Positions 16,972-25,030 of a DNA stretch of 58,758 nucleotides are shown here, in pieces (the stretch's first letter is position 1; every line of letters begins with the position of its first letter). The DNA is from an uncultured bacterium (GTDB lineage Bacteria; Bacillota_I; Bacilli_A; RFN20; CAG-826). The stretch covers positions 1 through 58,758 of the forward strand of contig CASGAB010000006.1 of the NCBI GenBank assembly GCA_949299395.1, read 5' to 3'. The notes beneath the pieces are model-generated. The model worked only from the letters and a program-made list of their open reading frames with translations. It made no database searches and was not told where the DNA came from. The position numbers were made by a program, and so were the translations under genes.

Positions 16972-17310
16972 ATGAGTATAGACACAATCATTAAAATAAT
17001 AGAATTTTCAGTAATAGCATTAATTGTGTTGATATTAACCATCTATTATCTTGTAAAAGCAATTAAAAATAAATGGTTAAGTAAAATTACTCAAACAATT
17101 AATGATGCTATTGCTGAAGCTGAAAAGAAATTCGCTGAAAGTGGACAAGGTGAAAAAAAGAAAAAATATGTATTAGAAAAAGTAGCTAATACATGTAATG
17201 AATTAGGTATACCATTCAATCTTATCTATAAGCTTATTAACAAGCTTATAGATAAGACAATTGAATGTTATAATGTAATTAGTAAATCAAAAGATAAAAA
17301 AGATGAATAA
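16972..17310 (+). CDS. Holin, LLH-like
   Basis: The 112-aa protein has one N-terminal transmembrane helix (IIEFSVIALIVLILTIYYLV, about 9-28). A basic, cytoplasmic helical region follows with AIAEAEKKFAESGQGEKKKK and EKVANTCNELGIPFNLIYKL, which match the pattern of the phage LLH holin family (one membrane segment, then an AEKK-x-x-G-x-G-x-x-K-K-x-x-V-L motif). Holins make the timed membrane lesions that end infection. No endolysin gene is next to it or elsewhere. A perfect 15-bp inverted repeat lies inside the gene. AAGGAGG precedes the start. Confidence 0.75.
   Translation: MSIDTIIKIIEFSVIALIVLILTIYYLVKAIKNKWLSKITQTINDAIAEAEKKFAESGQGEKKKKYVLEKVANTCNELGIPFNLIYKLINKLIDKTIECYNVISKSKDKKDE
17221..17256. 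repeat. Perfect inverted repeat inside the holin gene
   Basis: CTTATCTATAAGCTT (17221-17235) and AAGCTTATAGATAAG (17242-17256) are exact reverse complements around a 6-nt loop (ATTAAC). The RNA hairpin would be stable for such AT-rich sequence and lies 50 bases before the holin stop, with no T run behind it. It may slow translation or mRNA decay, or bind a protein. Confidence 0.85.
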
Positions 17311-17334
17311 CTTTACTAAATAGGATAATAATAA

Positions 17335-17847
17335 ATGCGAGTTAAAAAAAGTATATTACAAAACATAGAAGATGAGTTATTAAAAAAATTACCTAAAAAA
17401 TCTTATACAATCGAAATAGGTATAATAGATGGTGTTAGTGAGAAAAGGGATGAAATAAAAGATGTTGAAAAATATGGTCATCCTTCTCCACAAACTAATG
17501 CTGAATTATTATATTTACATTGTAATGGTAGTCGTCCTAATAAAATACCGAAAAGAGATGTTTTGAAGTATACGTTAGATGACTGGCAAAATAAACTTTC
17601 TGAACCTGTTTTAAGAGATTTAGAAGAAACTCTTATATATGAGGATGGTTGGGATGAAAAAGATACCGATGATTATATGGATAAGGTAGCTGAAATGTTA
17701 GGTAATTACTGTCGTGATTTAATTTCGGATAGAGATAGTAGAATTAAACCTAATTCCCCTAAAACCATCAAATTAAAAGGTTCAGATACCCCTCTTATTG
17801 ATACCGGTAATATGAGGAGAGCTATAGTAGGTAGAGTTAAAAAATAA
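17335..17847 (+). CDS. Virion morphogenesis / HK97 gp10-type protein
   Basis: The 170-aa protein ends in the recognisable motif IKPNSPKTIKLKGSDTPLID followed by TGNMRRAI, typical of phage virion morphogenesis and tail-completion proteins of the Mu gpG / HK97 gp10 group. These join head and tail. The middle contains the usual helical region. Here it lies between the holin and the capsid operon, and right before a late leader block. Confidence 0.7.
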   Translation: MRVKKSILQNIEDELLKKLPKKSYTIEIGIIDGVSEKRDEIKDVEKYGHPSPQTNAELLYLHCNGSRPNKIPKRDVLKYTLDDWQNKLSEPVLRDLEETLIYEDGWDEKDTDDYMDKVAEMLGNYCRDLISDRDSRIKPNSPKTIKLKGSDTPLIDTGNMRRAIVGRVKK

Positions 17848-17852
17848 TTTTT

Positions 17853-17909
17853 ATATAAAAAATTAATGATTTTTAAATTATAATATTAATATATAAAAGG
17901 AGAGATATA
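17853..17909 (+). promoter_or_regulatory. Duplicated late leader, copy A
   Basis: Bases 17853-17898 are identical to 22624-22669, and after a one-base indel the match continues through GGAGAGATATA. Both copies end just before a strongly expressed head or tail operon (scaffold/capsid here, sheath/tube there). The block holds a TATAAT (17879-17884) and the ribosome binding site, so it is probably a late promoter plus leader. No consensus -35 is present. Confidence 0.7.
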
Positions 17910-17912
17910 AAA

Positions 17913-18356
17913 ATGAAAAAATTTCGTATTACTGACGATGAAGGCGCAGTTTATGAAGTAGAACCTGTCGAAGAGGAAAAAGAAGTCTTCGAAACAGGTG
18001 ATGAAGATAAAACAAAATGCGCTGATGAAGAATTATCTGATGAAGAAATTATGGCTTTAAAAAGATTAGCCGCTATTGCAGATGATTTAATTAAATTATT
18101 AGATGTAGAAAATAAAGAACATGCTACTACACCTGATGATGAAGTAGAAGAAACATTGGGCGATGAAGATGAAGAAAAAATCGACGATGAAGTTAAAGAA
18201 GAGGTGATTGATACAGATGAAGATAAAACATCAAAAAAAGACTCTAGAAAATCATTTGGTTCTTTATTAAAAGGTAAAAATATTAATGATTCATCGATAG
18301 ATTATTCTCTTGATGTTGAACAAGCTTGGAATCATCGTTATAAAAAAGACAAATAA
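17913..18356 (+). CDS. Acidic scaffold-like head protein
   Basis: The 147-aa protein is strongly acidic (long Glu/Asp runs, for example TLGDEDEEKIDDEVKEEV), with a helical part (DEEIMALKRLAAIADDLIKL, about 43-62) and a basic C-terminus (SLDVEQAWNHRYKKDK). Such acidic helical proteins directly before capsid genes usually act as scaffolds or capsid delta domains removed by the prohead protease. KKDSRKSFGSLL near 109-120 resembles the DS-type linkers in the protease-scaffold gene at 7924. It opens the capsid operon. Confidence 0.6.
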   Translation: MKKFRITDDEGAVYEVEPVEEEKEVFETGDEDKTKCADEELSDEEIMALKRLAAIADDLIKLLDVENKEHATTPDDEVEETLGDEDEEKIDDEVKEEVIDTDEDKTSKKDSRKSFGSLLKGKNINDSSIDYSLDVEQAWNHRYKKDK

Positions 18357-18383
18357 TTATAAAATTAAATAAGGAGATTAGAT

Positions 18384-18869
18384 ATGGGTTTAATTTTAAA
18401 AGATAAAATTCCAATGTTTATCGTTGGTTTTCCAACAGTTAGTGATAAATATAACATTACTGGTGGAGTTTTAACAGGTGAAACACCGGTCAAATTTGGT
18501 GATTTAGTTAAATTTTCAACTGAAAAAGGTTATTACGAAGCAATTACTGGAGCTGTTACTTTAGCAGATATTGCAGGATTTGTTTTAGGAACAAATGTTA
18601 AGTTAAATGAATTATGGCCAGAAGGACAAGTTCAAGTTAACCCAGGTGAAGCATTTAATTTAGTTTTACCTAATTCATATTTAGCAATTGAACTTGATAC
18701 TACTGCAGTTGAAACAAATGTTAAAGCTAATGCTCAAGTTTATGTTATTCCAGCAACTGGTAAATGTACTACTGTATCAGCAAGTAATTTAGCTTTACCA
18801 GGAGTTGTTTTTACTGGTATGGTTGAGAAACATGGCGAAACATTAGTTGCTGAAATTTTAGTTAAATAA
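18384..18869 (+). CDS. Capsid decoration / structural cement protein
   Basis: The 161-aa protein is beta-rich, with a pattern typical of phage structural cement proteins: GETPVKFGDLVKFSTEKGYY, AGFVLGTNV, PGEAFNLVLPNSYLAIEL, NAQVYVIPATGKCTTVS and FTGMVEKHGETLVAEILV. These proteins bind the outside of the capsid and strengthen it. Its place, directly before the major capsid gene, is the usual one. Confidence 0.75.
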   Translation: MGLILKDKIPMFIVGFPTVSDKYNITGGVLTGETPVKFGDLVKFSTEKGYYEAITGAVTLADIAGFVLGTNVKLNELWPEGQVQVNPGEAFNLVLPNSYLAIELDTTAVETNVKANAQVYVIPATGKCTTVSASNLALPGVVFTGMVEKHGETLVAEILVK

Positions 18870-18887
18870 AAAAGGAGACTAATATAG

Positions 18888-19994
18888 ATGGAAAATATTT
18901 TTCAAACTTCTGAAATTCAAAAGAATTTCTATGTAGATAATGTAGATGCTTCTAAAAGAGGCAAATGCTTTTCAATCAGCGACACTTACGGATATAAAGT
19001 TGAAAAAGCAAGAGTAGGTGATACAAGAGTTCATGATGCTAACTTTGCATTTTTATCAACAACTTTAGCAAAATTACATACTAAATTATATGAACCATTA
19101 TACTTTGTAACTTACGCAAAAGATGTTCCTATTAATGTAGGAGGTGGATTTGTTGATTATGTAAGTTATTACACGGTTGATTGGGCTGGTATTATGAATG
19201 AGTTTAGAAACGTTATGGGAAATAACGCTAACTACATTCCTCGTGTTAATGCTGGTTTATCACAAAAAAGAGTAAATGTTTATACTTGGGAAGTTGCATA
19301 TGATTTAAGATTTATTGAGTTAGAAAAAATGAAGAAATTAGCTCTTCAAAAATCTATCGAAGAAATTTATCAAAACGCAATTGTTGCAGGTTGGGATTTA
19401 TTCTGTCAAAAAGTTGCTTATGAAGGTATTGAAGGTGGTCACGGATTATTTAATAATGATGATAATGTCGTAACTACTACTATCGATAACTCAACAACTA
19501 CTGGTAAAGGATTTGAAGGAATGTCAGATGAAGCTGTTGTATCATTCTTTAATGGTATCTTTAGTTATTACTTATCTGATTCTAACATGAACTTAGCCGT
19601 TTTACCAGATACTATTTTAGTTCCAACATTCGTTGGTTCAGATTTAACTTCAAGATTTAGTGCTTTATACACATCTTCTTTAAGAAAATTCTTACTCGAT
19701 CATAACTTAGCAGTTGATGAATCAGGCGGTGAAGTTAAATTAACAATCGCATCAAGACCAGCTCTTGATACAATGGGAACTGCCGGACATGGTAGAATTG
19801 TTGCTTATAAAAAGGATGAAACATTCTTAAGACTCGATATGCCTTATCCAATGCAACATTATATTACTTTACCAAATATCGATAAAATGTCTTATACATC
19901 TGCATTCGTTGGTCAAGTTAGTGAAATTCAAATGCCATATAACCAAAATGATACTGAATTAGGTATTATTACTTATTGGGATTTTACAAATTAA
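18888..19994 (+). CDS. Major capsid protein (HK97 fold, DUF2184-like)
   Basis: The 368-aa protein lies behind scaffold and cement genes and before neck genes, with a strong terminator after it. It shows the pattern of DUF2184-type capsid proteins: an E-loop/P-domain region (LYEPLYFVTYAKDVPINVGG), the long spine helix with YTWEVAYDLRFIELEKMKKL and QKSIEEIYQNAI (134-165), and an A-domain with LAVLPDTILVPTFVG and HGRIVAYKKDETFLRLDMPY. Codon use is enriched for TTC, CCA and AAC as in highly expressed genes. A 96-bp piece coding for residues 134-165 has a diverged copy in the small gene at 44746-45090. Confidence 0.88.
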   Translation: MENIFQTSEIQKNFYVDNVDASKRGKCFSISDTYGYKVEKARVGDTRVHDANFAFLSTTLAKLHTKLYEPLYFVTYAKDVPINVGGGFVDYVSYYTVDWAGIMNEFRNVMGNNANYIPRVNAGLSQKRVNVYTWEVAYDLRFIELEKMKKLALQKSIEEIYQNAIVAGWDLFCQKVAYEGIEGGHGLFNNDDNVVTTTIDNSTTTGKGFEGMSDEAVVSFFNGIFSYYLSDSNMNLAVLPDTILVPTFVGSDLTSRFSALYTSSLRKFLLDHNLAVDESGGEVKLTIASRPALDTMGTAGHGRIVAYKKDETFLRLDMPYPMQHYITLPNIDKMSYTSAFVGQVSEIQMPYNQNDTELGIITYWDFTN

Positions 19995-20027
19995 TTAAAA
20001 AGTTCTGTCATAAGCTTTTTCCTTTCT

Positions 20028-20069
20028 AAAATAGAGAATAGAGAACACTATCTCTATTCTCTATTTTTT
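20028..20069 (+). terminator. Strong terminator after the capsid gene
   Basis: A perfect 17-bp stem (20028-20044 with 20051-20067) and a 6-nt loop, followed by T-rich sequence, lie 34 bases after the major capsid stop. It probably keeps capsid transcripts more abundant than those of the neck genes. Confidence 0.85.
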
Positions 20070-20091
20070 ATAAATATTGAGGAGATAAAAG

Positions 20092-20796
20092 ATGAAATAT
20101 AAAATTACAAAGATAAATGATAAAACAATTCATTATGAGTGGTTAATGGAACATGTTAATAAGTTAATGAGATATGCCAAAAACGAAGATTTTAAATCAG
20201 TAGTCTATGAGTGTGAAAATATTTTAGAAGGTTTAAGAGTGAATAAGTTAGATAGTAGAAGTAAGAAAGATTCGAAAGTTAAAGACGAAGAAATTAATTT
20301 TGATACTCTACTTAAATCCGAATATGAAGCAATTTCACTCTATACAAGTATGTTAGCTAAAAGTGATGATGAAAACATCGAGATGGTTTTAAAACATATT
20401 TTAGATGAAGAAAATGAACATATTATCGAATTAAAAAAATTAATGACTATTATTAAAAAAGATAATATTGTTGGGGATATGGGTAGACTTGTTAAAGGTA
20501 GACGAATCGAAGCGCATAATACATATAATAACAGAATAACACCTGAGGATTTACATTCGACTTTAAAACTTGTTCAAAAAACAGGTAGTGAAGATGATGT
20601 AAAAATTTTAGAAGGTCAATTAATAGAAATAGCAGGAGATTATTTAGCTGATATATCAGATCCTGATTTGAATGAAAAAGATACTTTAAAACATTATGAA
20701 AAATATAAAAATTTGGTCGAAAAATTTAAAAATTCAAAAATATCCAAGGATTATTCGAATGCTATTAATAAATTTTTATCAAAAGTAAACGTGTAG
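20092..20796 (+). CDS. Head protein with ferritin-like two-helix domain
   Basis: The 234-aa protein has an N-terminal helical part, a linker with the DS motif also found in the prohead protease gene (LDSRSKKDSKVKDEE, about 56-70), then a domain resembling half of a ferritin or rubrerythrin bundle: LLKSEYEAISLYTSML with an early Glu, and HILDEENEHIIELKKLM with the E-x-x-H metal-ligand pattern (about 75-125). A C-terminal helical part follows. It lies between capsid and neck genes. Whether it binds metal or has kept only the fold is unknown; one domain has just one E-x-x-H, so a dimer would be needed for a di-iron site. Confidence 0.6.
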   Translation: MKYKITKINDKTIHYEWLMEHVNKLMRYAKNEDFKSVVYECENILEGLRVNKLDSRSKKDSKVKDEEINFDTLLKSEYEAISLYTSMLAKSDDENIEMVLKHILDEENEHIIELKKLMTIIKKDNIVGDMGRLVKGRRIEAHNTYNNRITPEDLHSTLKLVQKTGSEDDVKILEGQLIEIAGDYLADISDPDLNEKDTLKHYEKYKNLVEKFKNSKISKDYSNAINKFLSKVNV

Positions 20797-20799
20797 ATT

Positions 20800-21651
20800 A
20801 TGGCTATTATTGGTATAAACACAAATAAAATAAATCCTCTTTTTAGAATTTCTGATTTCTTATTATGGATGCCGCAATATAAGAATTTTTTAAATACTCT
20901 TGATGGTTTAAAGTATTTTAATAGTTTGTTTGAAGTAGCTGATAATAAGATTTTTTATTCAATATTTGGAACAGATTGGAGATTAGCAATGAGTTATTGT
21001 ATTGCTCACTATCTAACTTTAATTAGTAATCAACTCGGAGCTCCTTCTGGATCTTCATTAGAAACAATAGCAGGAGGAGGAAACTTTAAAGGAGTCTTAT
21101 CAAGTGCTACGATCGGTGATTTTTCTAAATCCTATGATATTGACAAAACTATGTTATCAAGCGATGAAGCTTTGTTTTGGAATCAAACATCTTATGGAGC
21201 TTCATTAATGGCTCTTTATAAAACAAAAGCCATTCCATCAATGTTTGTAGTAACCTCAAATCCAGTTTATGGAACTCAAGATTGTTTTTATAATGAATGT
21301 AAAGTAGAAAATCTATTTAGTGATAAAAACGAAGAAAACTGGATAAGTGAAGATCTAACAAGCGATTTTGATCAAGGGACAGTTTCTTTTATATTAGAAA
21401 GTAGTGGTAGATTATACACTCGCAATATAAATTTTAAAAAAGTTACTTTCGATATTGTAGTTAATGGAAGATTTGAAATTACTTACAAAGGTCAGACTAT
21501 TTTACCATTCGATACTTATAAAAATAAAGAAATTAAAGCAACAATGGATTTTACAAACAATCATAATGAAGATTTATTAAATATTAATGTTGAAAAAGTT
21601 CCTGAAATAGAACAAACATATATTGGGAGATTTGTAATTAAGAGAGGTTAA
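20800..21651 (+). CDS. Head-tail adaptor (DUF4054-like) with beta extension
   Basis: The first 160 residues of this 283-aa protein match DUF4054 head-completion proteins: FGTDWRLAMSYCIAHYLTLI, a Gly-rich loop (SLETIAGGGNFKGVLSSATI), GDFSKSYD and FWNQTSYGASLMALYK. The family forms the first ring below the portal. Residues 160-283 are an unrecognised beta-rich addition (VTFDIVVNGRFEITYKGQTI), which could be a neck whisker or decoration. The start follows the previous stop by only three bases. Confidence 0.75.
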   Translation: MAIIGINTNKINPLFRISDFLLWMPQYKNFLNTLDGLKYFNSLFEVADNKIFYSIFGTDWRLAMSYCIAHYLTLISNQLGAPSGSSLETIAGGGNFKGVLSSATIGDFSKSYDIDKTMLSSDEALFWNQTSYGASLMALYKTKAIPSMFVVTSNPVYGTQDCFYNECKVENLFSDKNEENWISEDLTSDFDQGTVSFILESSGRLYTRNINFKKVTFDIVVNGRFEITYKGQTILPFDTYKNKEIKATMDFTNNHNEDLLNINVEKVPEIEQTYIGRFVIKRG

Positions 21652-21657
21652 AAAAAT

Positions 21658-22077
21658 ATGAGTAACTATCAAAATCATTTAGTAGATCCTACTTATTTCT
21701 TTGATGCTATTGAAGAATTTGCTTTTGATTATGATATTTATGTCGAAAATGGTAAAAAAATTGATGATAGAGGAAGAATTCAAATGTCTTTCACTAAAAC
21801 AACCATTCGTGGTTCTCTTCAATCTCAAGGAACTTCTATTAATCGTAATAAGCAAGGTAATTATGAAGAAATGCAATATAATTTTTATTGCAAGTCGCTT
21901 TATAGAATTAATATAGGTGATTTTATTTTTTATAAAAAAAGACGGTTAATAGTTAACAGTGTACAAGATTACGACGAATGGGGATGCAGAAGTGCTTCAT
22001 TATCAATGGTAAATTTAAATAATTATAAAGACTTTAGAGAGTGGTTAAAGTATCAAGAAGGTGAGGTGATTATATAA
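21658..22077 (+). CDS. Neck / head closure protein
   Basis: A 139-aa protein, third in the neck operon, with beta-rich content (RIQMSFTKTTIRGSLQSQGT; KSLYRINIGDFIFYKKRRLI; NSVQDYDEWGCRSASLSMVN). This pattern of short strands plus the I-x-x-x-D-F-I-x-Y motif is typical of phage head-closure/stopper proteins. Its last base is shared with the next start (ATGG after TAATGG). Assignment is from position and pattern. Confidence 0.6.
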   Translation: MSNYQNHLVDPTYFFDAIEEFAFDYDIYVENGKKIDDRGRIQMSFTKTTIRGSLQSQGTSINRNKQGNYEEMQYNFYCKSLYRINIGDFIFYKKRRLIVNSVQDYDEWGCRSASLSMVNLNNYKDFREWLKYQEGEVII

Positions 22078-22637
22078 TGGGATATTTTAAAGATATTGCC
22101 AGCATAGAAATTGCTTTGCGAAAGATGCTTATTAAACAATCTGAATTAGAAGATAAGAGAGTTCTTAATGGACGTAATTTTAGAGGTATTGATTTAAATA
22201 AAATTATTTCTGATACTGAAGAATTTTCTATTGATTTAAATGATTTATTTATTTTGTTTGATTTATATAATGATAGAGATTTGAATTTTAGTGAAGAAAT
22301 TGATAATAAACACATTCGTTTAGTAAGTTCTTTTACTTTACAAATAACTATATATGGTACAGATGCTTTGGATTTAGCACAAAAATTAAAATCTAGATTA
22401 GATAGTGAACAAGTTTTGTTAGAACTTCAATCACAAAATATTCATATAAAATCAGTTTCTTCTCCTAGTGATATAGCTGAATATATAAATGATACTTTTT
22501 GGAATAGATATGATATTGAAGTTAAATTAGAAGGAGAGAGACTTATTAATAAAGTCGAAGATGATTACAATATAAAAGAAATAGATTATAATACTGAATA
22601 TAGTGAGAGTAATTATTGGAACAATATAAAAAATTAA
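22077..22637 (+). CDS. Tail terminator/neck protein
   Basis: The 186-aa protein sits just before the sheath gene, where the tail terminator is normally encoded. It contains a long helical N-terminal part, then the beta-alpha-beta pattern expected for the family: HIRLVSSFTLQITIYGTDAL and ALDLAQKLKSRLDSEQVLLE, followed by FWNRYDIEVKLEGE. The helix with AQKLKSRL after an I-x-I-Y-G strand matches phage tail-terminator proteins of the gpU/minor-tail Z type. The stop lies inside the duplicated late leader. Confidence 0.6.
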   Translation: MGYFKDIASIEIALRKMLIKQSELEDKRVLNGRNFRGIDLNKIISDTEEFSIDLNDLFILFDLYNDRDLNFSEEIDNKHIRLVSSFTLQITIYGTDALDLAQKLKSRLDSEQVLLELQSQNIHIKSVSSPSDIAEYINDTFWNRYDIEVKLEGERLINKVEDDYNIKEIDYNTEYSESNYWNNIKN

Positions 22638-22679
22638 TGATTTTTAAATTATAATATTAATATATAAAAAGGAGAGATA
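22624..22679 (+). promoter_or_regulatory. Duplicated late leader, copy B
   Basis: This is the second copy of the block at 17853-17909, with TATAATATTAATATATA at 22650-22666. Its left end overlaps the last codons of the tail terminator gene, so the element has spread into coding sequence. It precedes the sheath gene. Confidence 0.7.
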
Positions 22680-22685
22680 TAGACG

Positions 22686-23750
22686 ATGAGTAATATAGAC
22701 ATTAGAAGATTTGTAGATATAAATATTATTCATAATGCAGAAACTGTTGTCAATTCGACTCGTGATACTGTTGTTTTATTAACAACAGAAGGGACGAAGG
22801 GAACCGTTAATGTTTTTGACAATATAGTAGATTTATTAGATACACTTAATAACTCAAGTTATCCTAATACAAATAAATATGCTTCTATTTATTTTAACAA
22901 TGGAGGAGCTAAGATTAAAGTTATCGAAGGAATACAACAAGCTGATTTAGCAACAACTATAGCTTCTTTAGATATAACCGAAATTGTTGTAGCTTATACT
23001 GGAGAATACGATGATATTAAATCAGTTGCAAAAACAAGAGAAGCAGACGCTACTATTTATGGTATTAATCAAAAAATATTATTAGGTAGAACAAACGCAG
23101 ATGATGAAGATTCTGTTAAGAACTTTGCTGTTAAATATAGTAATGTAGTAGGAGCAGAAATGACGATCGCTGCATATTTATCTACTATTAATATTAATAA
23201 TGCTAATGCCGTTAAAGATTATAGTTTTACAAAAGAAAACGTAGAACAAGAGTCAAATAATGATGAAGTTTTAGGAAAGTGTTTAGAAAATAACATGAAC
23301 GTAGATATGTATTTAGCTTCATCTACTATGAATTTAGGCGGTAATCTTAAAGATGGATTAGATCTTACAAATGAATATGTTTTAATTATTTTACAACAAA
23401 CAATAACTGAAAAATTATTAAATTTATTAACAGAAAAACTAGCCGGTTCTTCAGGAGTTAATAAGATTAAAACCGCTATTTCTTCAGAATTAGGAAGATA
23501 TGCTAATTGTGGATATTTAAGTTTAGATAAAAGTTGGGGAAGTAAGGATAAGAATATAGTATATAATAATAAAACATATACAGTAATTGAAGCTAACACT
23601 CCGTTAATATTAGGTTATCATATATTCGTAGTTCCTTTAAATGATTTATCCGAACAAGATAAAGCTCTTCATAAATGTCCTCCTGTCTATTTAATTCTTG
23701 CAGATAGATATGGTATTAGAGCTGTAACTATAAATGGAGAAGTTATTTAA
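22686..23750 (+). CDS. Tail sheath protein (DUF3383-like)
   Basis: The 354-aa protein has the layout of small contractile sheath proteins of the DUF3383 type: an N-terminal strand region (RDTVVLLTTEGTKGTVNVFD), YASIYFNNGGAKIKVIEG, the central domain with KFAVKYSNVVGAEMTIAAYL-like sequence, a helix with NEYVLIILQQTITEKLLNLL, and a final beta domain ending DRYGIRAVTINGEV. It forms the contracting outer tube. It is followed by the tube gene, the standard pair, and both are driven by the strong late leader. Confidence 0.8.
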   Translation: MSNIDIRRFVDINIIHNAETVVNSTRDTVVLLTTEGTKGTVNVFDNIVDLLDTLNNSSYPNTNKYASIYFNNGGAKIKVIEGIQQADLATTIASLDITEIVVAYTGEYDDIKSVAKTREADATIYGINQKILLGRTNADDEDSVKNFAVKYSNVVGAEMTIAAYLSTININNANAVKDYSFTKENVEQESNNDEVLGKCLENNMNVDMYLASSTMNLGGNLKDGLDLTNEYVLIILQQTITEKLLNLLTEKLAGSSGVNKIKTAISSELGRYANCGYLSLDKSWGSKDKNIVYNNKTYTVIEANTPLILGYHIFVVPLNDLSEQDKALHKCPPVYLILADRYGIRAVTINGEVI

Positions 23751-23768
23751 TTAGAGGAGGTAAATAAG

Positions 23769-24227
23769 ATGAATATTGGTAAAAGATATAGTTTAGCTGA
23801 TTATCAAGTAACTATTAATATTCCAGAATCGTTAGGATTTGGAGTAACAAGTTTGACGATTGGTGGAGATGGAGATTATTTAAGTTCAATTTCAATTTCA
23901 ACTGAAAATAACTTATATGAAATTGCTATAGATCCTGCTGGTAATTGGTTATATAATAAGAATTTAGCTAGAAACGGAACTATCGAATTAAATATTCAAC
24001 AAGTTTCTGATAGAGTAGCTCAATTAAAAACTTTATTTAATTTATTTTATAAATCACAAACACAATCTGAAGGATTAACTATTACTGTTGCGGATACTGA
24101 AGGAAATGAAGTCGCCACTTGTGAAGATTGTGTAATTGCTAATCCACCAAATCAAACTTTCGGTGAAACTAGCGAAACTCAATCTTGGTCCTTATTATCA
24201 GGTAAAATAACTTATTCAACTAATTAG
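23769..24227 (+). CDS. Tail tube protein
   Basis: The 152-aa protein follows the sheath gene with GAGGAGG nine bases before its ATG. It has the mixed beta pattern of contractile tube proteins (YQVTINIPESLGFGVTSLTI; IDPAGNWLYNKNLARNGTIE; QTQSEGLTITVADTEGNEVA). Its end (TWSL-like QSWSLLSGKITYST) resembles the W-x-L-x-x-G closing strand common in P2 FII/gp19-like tubes. This is the last gene of the plus-strand block. Confidence 0.75.
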   Translation: MNIGKRYSLADYQVTINIPESLGFGVTSLTIGGDGDYLSSISISTENNLYEIAIDPAGNWLYNKNLARNGTIELNIQQVSDRVAQLKTLFNLFYKSQTQSEGLTITVADTEGNEVATCEDCVIANPPNQTFGETSETQSWSLLSGKITYSTN

Positions 24228-24273
24228 GGTCTTTCGGTAATTTGTCGTTTGCCGTTGACATATACTCCTTAAA

Positions 24274-24326
24274 AAATAAAAAGAACTACTGTTTCATATA
24301 CTTCTTTTCAGTAGTTCTTTTTATTT
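24274..24326. terminator. Bidirectional terminator between convergent blocks
   Basis: An 18-bp perfect stem, 24274-24291 with 24309-24326, has a 17-nt loop. It is flanked by A-rich sequence on the left and T-rich sequence on the right, so it can end transcription from both directions. Confidence 0.85.
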
Positions 24327-24366
24327 ACTCATATTTAATCATAAACATATCAAATTTAAACGATTT

Positions 24367-24405
24367 TGATATTCCTTATGATTTAATAAGGAATATCATT
24401 TTTCT
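24367..24405. terminator. Second hairpin terminator at the convergence
   Basis: A 13-bp stem, TGATATTCCTTAT with ATAAGGAATATCA (24367-24379 with 24386-24398), has a 6-nt loop and is followed on the plus strand by TTTTTCTTTTT. It acts as a back-up for plus-strand transcripts; on the minus strand it lies just past the stop at 24418. Confidence 0.75.
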
Positions 24406-24417
24406 TTTTAAATCGCA

Positions 24418-24957
24418 TTATTTAACGATTAATTCTACTTTTTTAATTTCTAATGTTGAAAATTGTCTTTCAAGCTCGTTATCTGTATAGTTTTCTAACT
24501 TTTCTTTATAAATTGTTTTATATTGCCTCCACCCGATACATTCTTTTTCTTCTTTATAAATTTTAACTAATTGCATATTTTGAAATTGATAAACTATAAC
24601 TTCTCTAATATCATTTACGAGTGAATTATATTTATCAATTAAAGTAATAACATAATCTACGTCATCTTTATAAGATTCTAATGTTTCATTATCAACTAAA
24701 TAAGAACCAACTCCATTATATCTATCTAAAATAGAAATAATTTTATTTCCTAATTCTGCTAATTCTTTATTTAATAATTCTTTATCATATGTTCTAGAAA
24801 ATCTACCTGATAAATAAACTTCGCCGTATGCTTTTAAATAACTAAATTCAATTCCTTTATAATCATAAGCTTTAAAACGATTTCCATCATCTGAAAAGTC
24901 GTTTTCTGGTGTTCTAATAAATCCATATTTTTTAAAATTTAATGTTGTTCCTGACAT
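24418..24957 (-). CDS. Unknown helical protein (last minus-strand gene)
   Basis: The 179-aa protein has an N-terminal beta part (NFKKYGFIRTPENDFSDDGN; FSYLKAYGEVYLSGRFS), then long helices (ELLNKELAELGNKIISILDR onward). I do not recognise it. It has its own copy of the early-type promoter at 24993-25021 and a GGAG site, so it is transcribed separately from the helicase upstream. Function unknown. Confidence 0.7.
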   Translation of the reverse strand: MSGTTLNFKKYGFIRTPENDFSDDGNRFKAYDYKGIEFSYLKAYGEVYLSGRFSRTYDKELLNKELAELGNKIISILDRYNGVGSYLVDNETLESYKDDVDYVITLIDKYNSLVNDIREVIVYQFQNMQLVKIYKEEKECIGWRQYKTIYKEKLENYTDNELERQFSTLEIKKVELIVK

Positions 24958-24992
24958 ATCTTTAAATCTCCTTTATTTATTTTATTAATTAT

Positions 24993-25021
24993 ATTATAAA
25001 GGAGATTTATATTAAAATCAA
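24993..25021 (-). promoter_or_regulatory. Repeated minus-strand promoter, copy 1
   Basis: Read on the minus strand: TTGATT (25021-25016), 17-bp spacer starting TTAATATAAA, TATAAT (24998-24993). It drives the gene at 24418-24957. Confidence 0.85.
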
Positions 25022-25030
25022 CTATTTGTT

